Source of the DNA: Saccharothrix obliqua
GTDB lineage: Bacteria; Actinomycetota; Actinomycetes; Mycobacteriales; Pseudonocardiaceae
DNA: 64,000 nt
NCBI RefSeq assembly: GCF_019375475.1
Contig: NZ_JAHXGQ010000002.1
Span: 496,001-560,000, forward strand
Direction of reading: 5' to 3'
Shown: piece by piece, positions 54,420-62,756 of the stretch
Numbering within the stretch: position 1 is the stretch's first letter
Layout of the letters: each line of letters starts with the position of its first letter
Made by a program: the position numbers and the translations under genes
Notes under the pieces: generated by a model
Database searches by the model: none
What the model saw: the letters and a program-made list of their open reading frames with translations, nothing else
Told to the model about the DNA's origin: nothing

Positions 54420-57212
54420 ATGCGGCGGCTCAAGTCGGCTCAGGTCGCCAGTGCGGGGGAAACCCTGGTCCAGCAGGCGTTCCAGCGCGTGGGGTGGCTG
54501 TTCCGCCGCCAGGACGAGGACTTCGGCATCGACGCGCAGGTCGAGGTGGTCGACGGCGAGGAGGTGCTCGGCCTGCTGGTCGCCTTGCAGATCAAGAGCG
54601 GGCCGAGCTACTTCCGGGAGCCCGGTGACGGCGGGTGGTGGTTCCGGGAGAACACCGCGCACTTCACCTACTGGCTGGGGCACTCGATCCCGGTGGCCGT
54701 CGTGCTGGTGGACATGGCCGACGAGGTCTGCTACTGGCAGTTGATCACCGAGGCGACCGTGCGGCGGGACGCCGGCGCCACCTGGAAGGTGTGGGTGCCG
54801 CGGACCAACGTCGTGGACGGGTCCGCCGTCACACCGTTGCGCGAGGCCGCGGAAGCGCGGGTGCGCCACCGGTCGGTGGGTGTGCCCGCCGGTCGGCTGG
54901 GCGCGGCCGACCTGGAGGTCCACGCGGCGACGTCCGGGAGCGGCGCCCATGCGGAGGAACCCCCTCAGTACCTTGTCCGACCGCACGACGCCGTGCTGGA
55001 CGAGCTGGTCGGCGGCGCGCTGGGCACACCGCCGAGGTCCGGTCTCGCGGTCCTCGTCGCGTCGTCGGGCACGGGTAAGACCCGGGCGTTGTTCGAGGCC
55101 CTGCACCGGCCGGTCGCCGTCGGCGGGACGAGCACCAGCCTCGTCGCGAGCGGGTGGCGCGTGTGGCCCGCGGTGAACCCCCTGCCGCCCAGCCGCTTCC
55201 TGGACGAGCTGCCTCTCGTGGGGCCCAGAACCGTGGTGTGGCTCAACGAAGCACAGCGGTACCTGCTGGATCCCTCCGCCGAAACACGCACGAACATCGC
55301 GACCGCGCTGCGTGAACTGCTCACCGACGAGTCCCGCGGGCCGGTGCTCGTGCTGGGCACGCTGTGGCCCGAGTTCTGGAGCAGCCTCACCAGGAAGCGC
55401 CCGGAGAACGACGAGTTCGTCGCGGCACGACGCCTGCTGGAAAGCGGCTACCTCCGGGTGCCGGAGCAGTTCACCAGCGCCGAGATCGACGCGGCCCGGC
55501 GGTCGGGCGACCGGCGGATCGCGGAAGCGGCGGGCAAGGCGGCGCACTTCGCGGTGACCCGGTACCTGGCCGGCGCGGAAGACCTCCTCCACCGGCTCGC
55601 GACCGCCGGGACGGCGGAACTCGCCGTCCTCCACGCGGCGATGGACGCCCGTCGGCTGGGGCACGACGGGGTGTTGTCGGAACGCTTCCTCCGGGAAGCC
55701 GCGCGCGGCTACCTCACCGACGCCGACCGCGCCCGCGCCGATGCCGACCCGTCCTGGTTCGCGGACGCCACCGCCGACCTCGTCCGGCCGGGCAAGGCCA
55801 GTGGTCCCGCGCTGCACCGCGTCCCGTTCGGCTACCGGCTCGACGACCTCCTGGACGAGGAGGGCCGCCGGTCACGCCGGTTCGAGTTCCCGCCCGCCGG
55901 GTTCTGGTCGGCCGCGGCGGAGGGCGACGTCACCCCGGCCGGGCGGCTGCGGCTCGCGGAGAGCGCCGAATCACGGATGCGCCTGCGGATCGCGGTGCTC
56001 CTGTACGAGGCGGCGGGCGGCGAACAAGCGGGTCGGAGGCTGTGCGACATCGCGCTGAAGTTCGAACGGGCAGGCGTTCCGCGGGTCGCCGATCGCCTGG
56101 TCAAGAGCGCCGTGGCCGCCGGTCTGCCCAGCGCGTTGACGTCGCTGGCGATGACACGTGCCGGCAGTGACGGGAAAGAGGCCGACGTGCGGCGACTCTT
56201 GCGACAAGCGGCGGATCTGGGTGATCTCGAAGCGTTCGACCGCCTCGCCTCCCGACTGGAACTGGACGGCGAGAGCCACGCGGCGGAGGCGACCGCGCGG
56301 GAAGCGCTCGCGCTGGGCTCGTGGGAACCCACCGTCTCGGTCGCGGTGTTCCGCGACATCGACGACCCGGCGGAGGCCGAGCGACTCGTCCGCGACCTGC
56401 CGCCGGAGCACAGATCGGCCGCGCTGACGGAGTTCGTCTCCCAACTGGCGAGCGCGGACGGGTTCGACAGCGCGGAGCGGACGGCGATCTCGGCGGCGGC
56501 GGACGGCGACCTGTCCCCCCTCCTCGCGCTGGCCGACCACCACTCGGACGCGGAACGCCCGGCGGAAGCCCGCCGCCTGCTCAAGATGGTGCGCCCCAAG
56601 ACGTTCGAAGACCGGATGCGCTCGGCCGCGAGCCACGCCCGTGCGGGGCAGGCCGCCAAGGCCGCGTCACTGGTGCGGCAGGCGATCGAGAAGCACTCCG
56701 GCACCCCGGGGCAACTCCGGGTGTTCGACAACCTGTCGGATCGCGTTGCCGACTTCGCCGCGAAGCACCCTCAAGACCTGTCCCAACTGGCTCATGCGTT
56801 GCGCGAGGGGAAAGAGGAGGAGTTGGCCCGCCGGCTCTTCGACGCCCGGGACCGCACGCCGGAAGAGCCGAAAGAGCCGGAGGAGCAGGACGACGACCCG
56901 GATTACGGGGTGGATGAGGCGTATGCGAGGTTGGCCACCTGGCACGCGAAGCGCCGTGAGTTCGCGACGGCGGAGGAATTCGCCTTGAAAGCAGCGGCGT
57001 TCGGGGCTTCCGGCGGATTGCTGGAGGTAGGCCGCGAACTGCTCCTGCACGGGGATCTCGACGGGGCCGAGCGGCTGGTCATGCGGGCGTTGAACATGCA
57101 TGACCGCCACTCGTGGGGCAACCCCGTGACGATGCTCGCCGAGATCCGCGACGACGGCTCTCTCCCGCTGTTCGGCGTCGAAGCGGACGGCACGACCGCC
57201 CGACCCCGGTGA
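54420..57212 (+). CDS. DUF4365/P-loop NTPase/TPR protein (Avs-like defence candidate)
   Basis: A 930-residue three-part protein. Residues ~1-150 are a DUF4365 nuclease-like domain with Glu14, FGIDAQVEV (Asp38, Glu42) and LQIKSG (Gln57, Lys59), a PD-(D/E)xK pattern. Residues ~205-450 are a P-loop NTPase with Walker A SSGTGKTRALFEAL (~215-228) and Walker B TVVWLNEAQRYLL (~270), an actinomycete STAND-like variant. Residues ~520-920 are helical TPR/Sel1-like repeats (REALALGSW, LARRLFDARD, AEEFALKAAAFG). This effector-NTPase-repeat order is that of antiphage STAND (Avs-type) sensors. AGGGAGG precedes ATG 54420. Located between vanH and VWA-ricin copy B. Confidence 0.85.
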   Translation: MRRLKSAQVASAGETLVQQAFQRVGWLFRRQDEDFGIDAQVEVVDGEEVLGLLVALQIKSGPSYFREPGDGGWWFRENTAHFTYWLGHSIPVAVVLVDMADEVCYWQLITEATVRRDAGATWKVWVPRTNVVDGSAVTPLREAAEARVRHRSVGVPAGRLGAADLEVHAATSGSGAHAEEPPQYLVRPHDAVLDELVGGALGTPPRSGLAVLVASSGTGKTRALFEALHRPVAVGGTSTSLVASGWRVWPAVNPLPPSRFLDELPLVGPRTVVWLNEAQRYLLDPSAETRTNIATALRELLTDESRGPVLVLGTLWPEFWSSLTRKRPENDEFVAARRLLESGYLRVPEQFTSAEIDAARRSGDRRIAEAAGKAAHFAVTRYLAGAEDLLHRLATAGTAELAVLHAAMDARRLGHDGVLSERFLREAARGYLTDADRARADADPSWFADATADLVRPGKASGPALHRVPFGYRLDDLLDEEGRRSRRFEFPPAGFWSAAAEGDVTPAGRLRLAESAESRMRLRIAVLLYEAAGGEQAGRRLCDIALKFERAGVPRVADRLVKSAVAAGLPSALTSLAMTRAGSDGKEADVRRLLRQAADLGDLEAFDRLASRLELDGESHAAEATAREALALGSWEPTVSVAVFRDIDDPAEAERLVRDLPPEHRSAALTEFVSQLASADGFDSAERTAISAAADGDLSPLLALADHHSDAERPAEARRLLKMVRPKTFEDRMRSAASHARAGQAAKAASLVRQAIEKHSGTPGQLRVFDNLSDRVADFAAKHPQDLSQLAHALREGKEEELARRLFDARDRTPEEPKEPEEQDDDPDYGVDEAYARLATWHAKRREFATAEEFALKAAAFGASGGLLEVGRELLLHGDLDGAERLVMRALNMHDRHSWGNPVTMLAEIRDDGSLPLFGVEADGTTARPR

Positions 57213-57229
57213 ACCGCGCGGTGCCTGCG

Positions 57230-58753
57230 TCAGATCCGTTCCAGGACCCAGTGCTGGTTGTGCTTCTCGCGGTACGTCGGGTAGTCGCCCCAGTACCCCT
57301 GCTGGGACACGCGTGCGTCGGGGTCCAGGCTCTGGTTCCGCACGTCCAGCACCAGCCCGGAGTGCAGGTTCTGGATCCGCACCACCAACCGGCCCGCGTC
57401 GGGCGCGCCGGCGGGGACGAACAGCCACTCCTTGTGGGGACCGTTGGGGTCGGACCGGGTCAGCACCTCCGCGCCGTTCGCGGTCGACATGCCGACGACC
57501 TCCAGGTAGCGGTCGCGGGCCGGGTCGCAGTTCTTGATCCGGTAGCCGCCGCCGGGGACCGGGACCAGTTCCCACTCCACCGCCGGGATGCCGCTGTCCA
57601 CGTTCTGGTCGATGTTGGCGCCGTCGCCCGTCCAGTTCGGGTCGTCGAGCTGGAGGTACAGTTCGCTCAGCGTGCACCGGATCTTGTAGCGCCCGGTCAG
57701 GTCCGGCACGGTGATCTTCACGCGGGTCGACCCGGTCTTCACGCCGTCCACGACCACGTCGACGTCGCCCTCCACCGCGACCTCCCTGGTCGTCGGCGGC
57801 GACGTGGCGGCGGTCGCGCTGGGGAACTCCAGCTCGAAGTCCAGGTCCTGGGGGCTCACGCCGCTGAACGGACCGTAGCTCGCGGGGTGCACCCGCACGA
57901 ACGGCGCGATCACCGTGCCGGGCACGAGGCTGACGTTGCCGATCGTGGTGATCCCGGTGGTGCCCAACGTGATAATCGTGTTCACGACGGTGGCGGGCGT
58001 GATGCCGTCGGTGTAGGTGCCGCCGGTCGCGGCGGCGATCCGGCTGCCCTGGCCCGCCGCGCCGCCGATGGAGCAGTTGCCCTGGAAGGGCGTGCCGTTG
58101 GACAGCGGCACGGGGTCGACGTCCAGCCCCGGTCCGCTCGAACCCGACGGGGTGCTGATCACCAGCACGGAGATGCCCTGCGTCTGGAGCTTGTGGATCA
58201 CCGAGTGCTCGGTGATGTCGTAGGTCAGGCCGGACACCGCCTGGCAGATCGGGTCGTGGCCGGGCGCGTCGCCGATCCACAGGACGATCCGCTTGGCGTC
58301 GGCGCGCCAGCCGATCGTGCCGCCGGGTGGTTGGGCGAGGTGGTCCAGGGCGAGGAACTGGCCCTCGGCGGTGGTCGTGCCGCCGGCGACGCTCCACGCC
58401 TGGATCCCGTTGGCCGCCGCCGCCGAACTGGACGTCAACGACACCTGGTGGTGGAAGCGCTGGGCGAGCGGGAAGTCCAGGTCGCGGTAGTTGCCCACGC
58501 CGAAGTGGAGGTCGGCGGCCACGGTGCCGGCGGCGGTCACCAACCTGCTCAGGATGTCCTCGACGTTGGCGCGTACCGCGTTGATGATGCCCGTCATGCT
58601 GCCCGTGCTGTCGACGAGGAAGTAGACGTCGATCTTCGGTATCACCCCGCTGCCGGGCAGGTGCACCCGGACCTGCTCCCGGTGGCTGCCCGACCCGCTC
58701 GGGTCGGCCGAGAGATCGATGTTGAACGGAGTCGGCGGTGTGGTGACGGGCAT
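57230..58753 (-). CDS. VWA domain-ricin lectin protein, copy B
   Basis: A 507-residue paralogue of the 44012-45544 gene with the same layout: VWA MIDAS IDVYFLVDSTGSMTGII, FGVGNYRDLDF, RIVLWIGDAPGHDP, two beta domains, and a ricin-B trefoil (DPARDRYLEVVGMSTANG, IQNLHSGLVLDVRN, KHNQHWVLERI). ATG 58753 with GAGGAGGCG-like upstream sequence. It ends 17 bp from the DUF4365 gene. Unlike copy A it has no adjacent glycosyltransferase. Function unknown; extracellular glycan recognition is possible, but no secretion signal is visible. Confidence 0.88.
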   Translation of the reverse strand: MPVTTPPTPFNIDLSADPSGSGSHREQVRVHLPGSGVIPKIDVYFLVDSTGSMTGIINAVRANVEDILSRLVTAAGTVAADLHFGVGNYRDLDFPLAQRFHHQVSLTSSSAAAANGIQAWSVAGGTTTAEGQFLALDHLAQPPGGTIGWRADAKRIVLWIGDAPGHDPICQAVSGLTYDITEHSVIHKLQTQGISVLVISTPSGSSGPGLDVDPVPLSNGTPFQGNCSIGGAAGQGSRIAAATGGTYTDGITPATVVNTIITLGTTGITTIGNVSLVPGTVIAPFVRVHPASYGPFSGVSPQDLDFELEFPSATAATSPPTTREVAVEGDVDVVVDGVKTGSTRVKITVPDLTGRYKIRCTLSELYLQLDDPNWTGDGANIDQNVDSGIPAVEWELVPVPGGGYRIKNCDPARDRYLEVVGMSTANGAEVLTRSDPNGPHKEWLFVPAGAPDAGRLVVRIQNLHSGLVLDVRNQSLDPDARVSQQGYWGDYPTYREKHNQHWVLERI

Positions 58754-59190
58754 GGTGTGGCGCCTCCTCATCCCGGCCTCGAGGACCGTTCGGTGCTTGT
58801 CGGAACCCCACCGAGAATCACAACCAGGGGCCCGCGGGGGAACAGCGGATCCGGCCGGTCAACCCGAAAGTGTGCTCACGACCGCGGAGCGCCCGGCGCT
58901 CCGCGGATCACCCGCGCAGGTCACGGCCACCGGACGCGGGTGACCGGCTCGGTGCTCCCGACGCGGCCGTTCTCCGCCGTGCCGGTGACCGCGGAACCGC
59001 ACCCGGCGGCCACACCCCACCACGCCTTCACGGTCCGCGACGGCGGCACCGGATCACGGCCCGCACCTGATCGAGCTATCCCGCGTAGCGGATCGGGCAT
59101 ATCGCGGACGTATCGAAAACCGCATACGCCGTCGCAACGCCCATCCCCGTTCAGTGGAGGCGCACATCGGCTCTCGGAAGGATCGTGGTC
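58754..59190. promoter_or_regulatory. Intergenic region with the copy B element and the hydrolase promoter
   Basis: No gene is seen in this 437-bp gap. TCAACCCGAAAGTGTGC (58859-58875) and CACCCGCGCAGG (58909-58920) are the conserved pair shared with copy A. Further right lies the proposed VanR box at 59099-59128 for the plus-strand hydrolase. Confidence 0.75.
59099..59128 (+). promoter_or_regulatory. Proposed VanR box at the hydrolase-vanZ-vanS operon
   Basis: The plus strand begins ATATCGCGGACGTATC and ends AAAACCGCATACG. It aligns gap-free with the vanH and vanY elements. The sequence GTTCAGTG at the position of CTTGACTG further supports a common promoter design. The hydrolase start is about 62 bp downstream, further than the 34 bp at vanY and vanH. 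Confidence 0.75.
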
Positions 59191-60411
59191 ATGGCTCCCG
59201 CGGGTGGCGTCAACCGGCGACGGCTGTTCGGGTGGGGCGGGCTGGTGGCGGCCGGTGTGCCGCTGGTGGGCGCGGGACACGCCGACGCCGCGCCGGAGCA
59301 CGTGCCGCCGGAGACCCGGCCCGGCGGGGCCTACGACCAGTACATCGGGCGGTTGGCCGAGCAGGGCAGGTTCTCGGGCGTCGTGCTGCTGTCGCACCGG
59401 GGCCGGACCGTGCTGTCCCGCGCCTACGGCATGGCCGACGAGGAACGGGGCATCCGCAACCACGAGGGCGTCGCGGTGAACCTCAGCTCGGCGAGCCAGC
59501 CGTTCCTGGCGGTGGCCGTCCTCCAACTGGTCCAGCAGGGGGCGCTGGCGCTGTCGGACACCGTGGGCACGCACTTGGCGGGCTTCGCCGCGGACGTCGC
59601 CGAGCAGGTGACCATCCACCACCTGCTCACCCACACCTCCGGATTGGCCGCCCCGATGCCGGACTGGCAACGCGTGTTCCACAGCCGGGACGAGGTGCGC
59701 GAGCACCACCGGCGGTGGACCCGGCAGGCGGCGCTGGTGGTCCCGCCCGGTTCCGGCGACCAGAGCCACACCGCCGGCGGCGGCGCGGGCCTGGCCATCG
59801 CCGCGCAGGTCGTGGAAGCCGTGTCCGGCATGACGTACTGGGATTACGTGCACGAGCACGTCTTCCGCCGCTCCGGCATGACCGGCTCGGGGTACTACAC
59901 CCGGCCGCAGTGGCTCGCCGACGAGCACATCGCGCACTCGTACATGCTCCAGGCCGACGGCAGCCGGGTGGACGCCGTCCGCAACCTGGACAAGGGCGGC
60001 CACGGGCCGCAGTTGGCCGGGCGGAACCCGGCCCGCGGCTTCATCGGCCACGCCTCGGGCGACGCCTTCGCCACCGCGCCCGACCTGGTCCGGTTCGCGC
60101 ACGCGCTGCGTGCCGGCACGGTGCTGGAGCGGCCGTTCGCCGAGTTGTTGACCGGCGCCAAGCTCCCCGGGCCCACGCGCACGTCGTTCACCGCCTACTC
60201 GGGTCCGCTCGACCTCATGCACGGTCGCCAGTGGGTGTTCGGACGTGGTGGCGTGACCGGCGGCAGCAGCGCCAACTGGGACGTGTACCCGGACACCGGC
60301 TGGGTCGCCGTCCTGCTGAGCAACCACGACCACATCCCGCTCGGGGAAATCCTCCAGCAGCAGGCGCAGGCCATCACCGGTCGGCCGGTCGACCCGCCGG
60401 GCGGCGGCTGA
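59191..60411 (+). CDS. Serine-hydrolase-like (class C beta-lactamase fold) protein with degenerate active site
   Basis: A 406-residue exported protein with a Tat-like signal (NRRRLFGWGGLVAAGVPLVG). The fold is that of class C beta-lactamases/DD-peptidases (QPFLAVAVLQLVQQGALALSDTV, HHLLTHTSGLA). The SxxK motif is SASQ (about 100-103), the usual YxN is QSH (in DQSHTAGGGAGL) and the HTG is VTG (GGVTGGSSANW). All three catalytic elements are therefore altered, so it is probably a binding protein or pseudoenzyme. ATG 59191 has GGAAGG upstream. A proposed VanR box precedes it, and vanZ and vanS follow, so it belongs to the vancomycin response. Confidence 0.85.
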   Translation: MAPAGGVNRRRLFGWGGLVAAGVPLVGAGHADAAPEHVPPETRPGGAYDQYIGRLAEQGRFSGVVLLSHRGRTVLSRAYGMADEERGIRNHEGVAVNLSSASQPFLAVAVLQLVQQGALALSDTVGTHLAGFAADVAEQVTIHHLLTHTSGLAAPMPDWQRVFHSRDEVREHHRRWTRQAALVVPPGSGDQSHTAGGGAGLAIAAQVVEAVSGMTYWDYVHEHVFRRSGMTGSGYYTRPQWLADEHIAHSYMLQADGSRVDAVRNLDKGGHGPQLAGRNPARGFIGHASGDAFATAPDLVRFAHALRAGTVLERPFAELLTGAKLPGPTRTSFTAYSGPLDLMHGRQWVFGRGGVTGGSSANWDVYPDTGWVAVLLSNHDHIPLGEILQQQAQAITGRPVDPPGGG

Positions 60412-60463
60412 CGCGCCACCACGGGCACACTGGACGGCACGGTCGAGCGGAAGCGGGGACGGC

Positions 60464-61021
60464 GTGATCAAGGACTGGCACGGGTTGCTGGGCACGTTCA
60501 CCGGCGTGGCGCTGCTCACGGTGGCCGTGCTGCCCCTGGCGGTGCTGGTGACCCGGGCGCGGGCACGCCGACGACGTGCGGCCGGGTTCCCGCCGGCGTC
60601 CGCGTGGCGCACCTCGTCGGCCGAGGTCGGCATCGTCTACGGGACGGTGCCGTGGGCCTGGATGATCCTGTTGCCGGGCGCGGCGGCCGGGACCGCCACC
60701 GGTCGGACGAGCCTGGTGCCGCTGAGCGACCTGGTCACCATGTCGACGGGCCAGGTCGTCGGCAACCTGCTGGTGTTCGCGGCGCTGGGCGCCCTCGTGC
60801 CGCTGCGGTTCCCCGCGTTCGCGTCGACACCGCGGATCGCGGCGCTGGCCGCGGCGTGCTCGGTCCTGCTCGAAGCAGCGCAGTACGCCCTGCGCCTGGA
60901 CCGGGTGTCCTCCGTGGACGACGTGCTGCTCAACACCGCCGGCGCGGTGCTCGCCGCACTGCTGTCACGCCGCTGGTGGTCGCCCTCGGTGGACCGACCC
61001 CTACCCGTCCCGGCGCGCTGA
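60464..61021 (+). CDS. vanZ: VanZ-family membrane protein
   Basis: A 185-residue protein with about four hydrophobic helices: LLGTFTGVALLTVAVLPLAVLV, VGNLLVFAALGALVPL, AALAAACSVLLEAAQYAL, and VDDVLLNTAGAVLAALL, the VanZ signature being LLEAAQY...SVDDVLLNTAGA. VanZ proteins give low-level glycopeptide (teicoplanin) resistance by an unknown membrane mechanism. GTG 60464 with GGGGAC upstream. It lies between the hydrolase-like gene and vanS. Confidence 0.87.
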   Translation: MIKDWHGLLGTFTGVALLTVAVLPLAVLVTRARARRRRAAGFPPASAWRTSSAEVGIVYGTVPWAWMILLPGAAAGTATGRTSLVPLSDLVTMSTGQVVGNLLVFAALGALVPLRFPAFASTPRIAALAAACSVLLEAAQYALRLDRVSSVDDVLLNTAGAVLAALLSRRWWSPSVDRPLPVPAR

Positions 61022-61039
61022 GGGATGCGGGAGCACGCC

Positions 61040-62254
61040 GTGCACCGGCGGAAAGGTCTCAGCGTCCGGCTCAAGCTCACCCTTAGCTACGCGGGTTTCC
61101 TCATGCTCGCGGGCGTCCTGCTGTTCACCGCCGTGGTGGCCTTCTACCTGTGGGGCCTGCCCGACGACGCGATCTACATCTCCGACGACCTGTGGGTCGA
61201 CCGCGCCGTCATGCTGCGCGCCTTCACCCGGTTCATGGGTCACGTGCTGGCGCTCCTGCTGTTGTTCGGCCTGCTGGGCGGCTGGCTCCTCGCCGGTCGG
61301 ATGCTCGCACCGCTGACCCGCATCACCGAGGTCACCCGCCAGGTCACGAGCGGGTCGCTGTCCTACCGCATCCGGCTCCAGGGCCGGAACGACGAGTTCC
61401 GCGAACTCGCCGACGCCTTCGACGCCATGCTCGCGCAACTCGAAGGGCACGTCGCCGAGCAGCAGAGGTTCGCCGCCAACGCGTCCCACGAACTGCGCAC
61501 CCCGCTCGCGATCTCGCGGACGCTCCTCGAAGTCGCCCGCAACGACCCCACGCGGCCGCAGGGCGAACTCGTCGAACGCCTGCACACCGTCAACACGCGG
61601 GCGATCGACCTCACCGAGGCGCTGCTGCTGCTCAGCCGCAGCGACCGCCGGGACTTCGCCCGCGAGCCCGTCGACCTGTCCCTCATCGCCGAAGAGGTCG
61701 CCGAAACGCTGCTGCCGCTGGCCGAACGACGCGGTATCGCGCTCGACGTCACCGGCGAGATGACACCGGCCAACGGCTCCGCGCCGCTGATCCTCCAGTT
61801 GGTGGTCAACCTCGTCCAGAACGCCATCGTCCACAACCTCCCCACCGGCGGCGCGGTGACGATCCACACCGAACCCCAGCTCGGCGCGTGCGTGCTGCGG
61901 GTCGAGAACACGGGTCCTCCCCTCGCCCCGGAGCTGGTGCCGACCCTCACCGAACCGTTCCAGCGCGGCACGGAGCGCATCCGCACCACCGACCACGCCG
62001 GCGTCGGCCTCGGGCTGGCCATCGTGCGCAGCATCGTCCGGGCGCACGACGGGACGCTCGAACTCACCTCCCGGCCCACCGGCGGTCTCCTCGTCACGGT
62101 CCGGCTCCCCGGCCCGCCGCCGGCTCGAAAAGCCTTGGACGGGTACGCGTGGCGCGGGTCAGGATGGGCGGCGGACCGAGCCCACCGAGAGAGGCCCGCG
62201 GATGCACGTCTTCCTGGAAACGGAGCGGTTGCTGCTGCGGCGGTTCACCGCTGA
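61040..62254 (+). CDS. vanS: Vancomycin-resistance sensor kinase VanS
   Basis: A 404-residue sensor kinase nearly identical in pattern to S. coelicolor VanS: GLSVRLKLTLSYAGFLMLAG, an extracytoplasmic loop (PDDAIYISDDLWVDRAVML), a second helix, a HAMP domain, the H-box NASHELRTPLAISRTLLEVA and the ATPase region (VQNAIVHN, GVGLGLAIVRSIV). GTG 61040 with GGGAG six bases upstream matches the S. coelicolor start; ATG 61025 has none. The usual stop after VRLP is absent, and ~45 extra residues run 53 bp into the acetyltransferase gene, so a frameshift near the end is possible. It would phosphorylate VanR. Confidence 0.93.
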   Translation: MHRRKGLSVRLKLTLSYAGFLMLAGVLLFTAVVAFYLWGLPDDAIYISDDLWVDRAVMLRAFTRFMGHVLALLLLFGLLGGWLLAGRMLAPLTRITEVTRQVTSGSLSYRIRLQGRNDEFRELADAFDAMLAQLEGHVAEQQRFAANASHELRTPLAISRTLLEVARNDPTRPQGELVERLHTVNTRAIDLTEALLLLSRSDRRDFAREPVDLSLIAEEVAETLLPLAERRGIALDVTGEMTPANGSAPLILQLVVNLVQNAIVHNLPTGGAVTIHTEPQLGACVLRVENTGPPLAPELVPTLTEPFQRGTERIRTTDHAGVGLGLAIVRSIVRAHDGTLELTSRPTGGLLVTVRLPGPPPARKALDGYAWRGSGWAADRAHRERPADARLPGNGAVAAAAVHR

Positions 62255-62756
62255 CGACGTCGACGACCTGGTCCGGCTCGACAGCGACCCCGAGGTGATG
62301 CGCTTCCTCACCGGCGAACCGACGCCGCGTGCCGAGATCGCCGACGTGGTGCTGCCCGCGGTCCTGCGCGACTACGACCGCGGCCCGGCCGGTCGGTGGG
62401 CCGCGGTCGAGCGGGACGGCGGGCGGTTCGTGGGCTGGCTGGCACTCCAGCCGCCGGCGGACGGCAGCACCGCGGAAGTGGAGCTGGGCTACCGGCTCAT
62501 CGCCCCGGCCTGGGGTCGCGGGTACGCCACCGAGGGCGCACGCGCGTTGATCCACAAGGGTTTCACCGACCTCGGCGTGCAACGGGTCTGGGCGCAGACC
62601 ATGGCGGTCAACACGGCGTCCCGGCGCGTGATGGAGAAGGCGGGCCTGAGGTACCAGCGGACCTTCCACGTGCACTTCGAGGACCCGCTGCCCGGCACCG
62701 AGCACGGCGAGGTCGAGTATGAGCTGCTGCGTGCCGACTGGGCGGCGCGTGGCTGA
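62202..62756 (+). CDS. GNAT acetyltransferase (RimJ/RimL type)
   Basis: A 184-residue N-acetyltransferase: FLETERLLLRRFTADDVDDL, VELGYRLIAPAWGRGYATEGARALI with the acetyl-CoA loop (R/Q)GxGYATE, and VNTASRRVMEKAGLRYQ. The substrate is a protein N-terminus or a small amine. ATG 62202 has GAGAGAGG upstream but lies inside the extended VanS frame. It ends next to the convergent nucleotidyltransferase. Confidence 0.92.
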   Translation: MHVFLETERLLLRRFTADDVDDLVRLDSDPEVMRFLTGEPTPRAEIADVVLPAVLRDYDRGPAGRWAAVERDGGRFVGWLALQPPADGSTAEVELGYRLIAPAWGRGYATEGARALIHKGFTDLGVQRVWAQTMAVNTASRRVMEKAGLRYQRTFHVHFEDPLPGTEHGEVEYELLRADWAARG

